Shown here: in pieces, positions 4,810-5,541 of the stretch
Layout of the letters: the number at the start of each line of letters is the position of its first letter
Position numbering within the stretch: position 1 is the stretch's first letter
From: an uncultured delta proteobacterium
Lineage (GTDB): Bacteria; RBG-13-61-14; DRUE01
Length of the DNA stretch: 5,541 nt
NCBI GenBank assembly: GCA_903930515.1
Contig: CAIYYW010000344.1
Span: forward strand, 1 to 5,541
Direction of reading: 5' to 3'
Notes under the pieces: generated by a model
What the model was told of the DNA's origin: nothing
Database searches by the model: none
The model's input: the letters and a program-made list of their open reading frames with translations, nothing else
Made by a program: the position numbers and the translations under genes

Positions 4810-5541
4810 GCTTGATCTCCCGAACCAGCTTCTGCCGGAGCCGGGTCAATTTTTCCGAATGCCGGACCGGGAAATGGCCCGGGCTGGACAAGCTCTTCAC
4901 CCGCGGGGGCAAGCGCTTCAGTTCCGCCTGAACCTTCTTCTGAATCTCTTCCAGGCCCGGCAGCTTCCTGGTCCGCTTCCCGTTTTCCATTACTTTTTTG
5001 AGCAAGGGCCTTCCGGAAATCTTCTCGTCAAAAAGCCCGATCAGGTCCTCGCTGGATAATCCCTTCTCGCCCAGTTTCCGGAAGACCTGTTTCATTCCCG
5101 GATAGGTGGCTTTCTGGCTGCTCAGCTTGAGCGTGTATTTAATACCCTTTTCCGTCTCAACCTCCACCAGCTTGTAAATCCCCCCCAGGGCCGGAGCGTC
5201 CCGGCTGGTCACCAGCTCGGTGCCCACTCCGAACAGATCAATCGGAGCCTTCTTCCTGATCAACTCGTCAATCAGGTATTCGTTCAAGTCCCCGCTCGCC
5301 ACGATCCGGGATGATTTTTTCCCGGCTTGATCCAGGATCCGGCGGACGGACTTGGAGAGCTTGAGCAAATCCCCGGAATCCAGGCGCACCCCGCGAACCT
5401 CGCCCTTAAGCTCGGAAACGATATGCGCGGAATGGATGGTGTCATAGGTGTCAATCAGGAAAGTGGTATTTTCCGGAAAACTGCTCAGGTATTTTTCAAA
5501 CGCGTCCTTCTCGCTCGCAAACGACATCACATACGAATGAG
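4790..5541 (-). CDS. pncB: Nicotinate phosphoribosyltransferase, C-terminal part (5' end outside window)
   Basis: The open frame runs from the window edge to TAA (4792-4790), giving about 250 residues. It begins HSYVMSF, a conserved internal block of the enzyme, so the GTG at 5530 is internal and the real start lies beyond 5541. Other family blocks are FLIDTYDT, GVRLDSGDL, RIVASGDLNE, FGVGTELVTSRDAPALGG (substrate and phosphate-binding region of the barrel domain), YKLVE and KQVFR. The enzyme joins nicotinate to phosphoribosyl pyrophosphate, with ATP hydrolysis, to make nicotinate mononucleotide in the Preiss-Handler NAD salvage route. The conserved phosphorylatable histidine and the N-terminal domain are not visible. 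The C-terminal tail (about the last 80 residues) is rich in Lys and Arg. The last 20 bases overlap the Nudix-winged-helix gene, indicating one operon. The family assignment is secure; the symbol pncB follows function rather than a tested orthology. Confidence 0.93.
   Translation of the reverse strand, partial: HSYVMSFASEKDAFEKYLSSFPENTTFLIDTYDTIHSAHIVSELKGEVRGVRLDSGDLLKLSKSVRRILDQAGKKSSRIVASGDLNEYLIDELIRKKAPIDLFGVGTELVTSRDAPALGGIYKLVEVETEKGIKYTLKLSSQKATYPGMKQVFRKLGEKGLSSEDLIGLFDEKISGRPLLKKVMENGKRTRKLPGLEEIQKKVQAELKRLPPRVKSLSSPGHFPVRHSEKLTRLRQKLVREIKREQGLL
4817..4821 (-). promoter_or_regulatory. Ribosome-binding site inside the phosphoribosyltransferase gene for the GTG-started Nudix gene
   Basis: GGGAG lies 7 bases before GTG (4809-4807), within the final codons of the upstream gene. 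It supports GTG as the Nudix start and suggests translational coupling. The family N-terminus, which begins a short distance before the Nudix domain, agrees with this start. Confidence 0.6.

Noticed and set aside
5528-5530. GTG at 5530 as the start of the phosphoribosyltransferase
   Set aside because: The frame stays open to the window edge and the residues before it (His-Ser-Tyr) continue a conserved internal block, so the gene extends beyond 5541.

Overview
The window holds one gene end on the plus strand and six genes on the minus strand, packed tightly. It looks like a bacterial chromosome segment of moderately high GC content (judged by eye, not counted). The gene set suggests an anaerobic or facultatively anaerobic, probably diderm bacterium. 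The evidence is a cysteine-rich polyferredoxin of a type I know from anaerobes, an NifU-type Fe-S carrier and an exported Blc-type lipocalin. I cannot name a phylum; an uncultured lineage is possible but unproven.

Layout from left to right. Positions 1-194 (+) are the 3' end of an NifU C-terminal-domain Fe-S protein. It converges, with only 12 bases between stop codons, on a leftward gene run. Read in transcription order (right to left), that run is: a polyferredoxin-like 4Fe-4S protein (3933-2833), a GMC-family FAD oxidoreductase (2718-1405), an MJ0936/YfcE-type metallophosphoesterase (1379-843) and a secreted Blc-type lipocalin (788-207). A plausible sigma70-type promoter lies just upstream of the ferredoxin gene. 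The 114-base gap between the ferredoxin and GMC genes carries two inverted repeats. Farther right is a second leftward unit: nicotinate phosphoribosyltransferase (running in from beyond 5541, ending at 4790), overlapped by 20 bases by a GTG-started Nudix plus winged-helix protein of NrtR type (4809-4090). A strong GC-rich palindrome (4037-4069) follows this unit and separates it from the ferredoxin promoter.

How the genes may work together. The right-hand pair is an NAD salvage module: the phosphoribosyltransferase makes nicotinate mononucleotide, and the Nudix-winged-helix protein either hydrolyses or senses ADP-ribose-like NAD breakdown products and may regulate the salvage gene. In the left-hand run, the ferredoxin and the flavoprotein are natural electron-transfer partners. 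The flavoprotein has its own cysteine cluster and seems to lack the second catalytic His/Asn of classical GMC oxidases, so it may exchange electrons with the ferredoxin rather than with O2. Linking the phosphoesterase and lipocalin to the same lipid-related process is inference from gene order only. No tRNA, rRNA, CRISPR array, insertion sequence or phage gene was seen.
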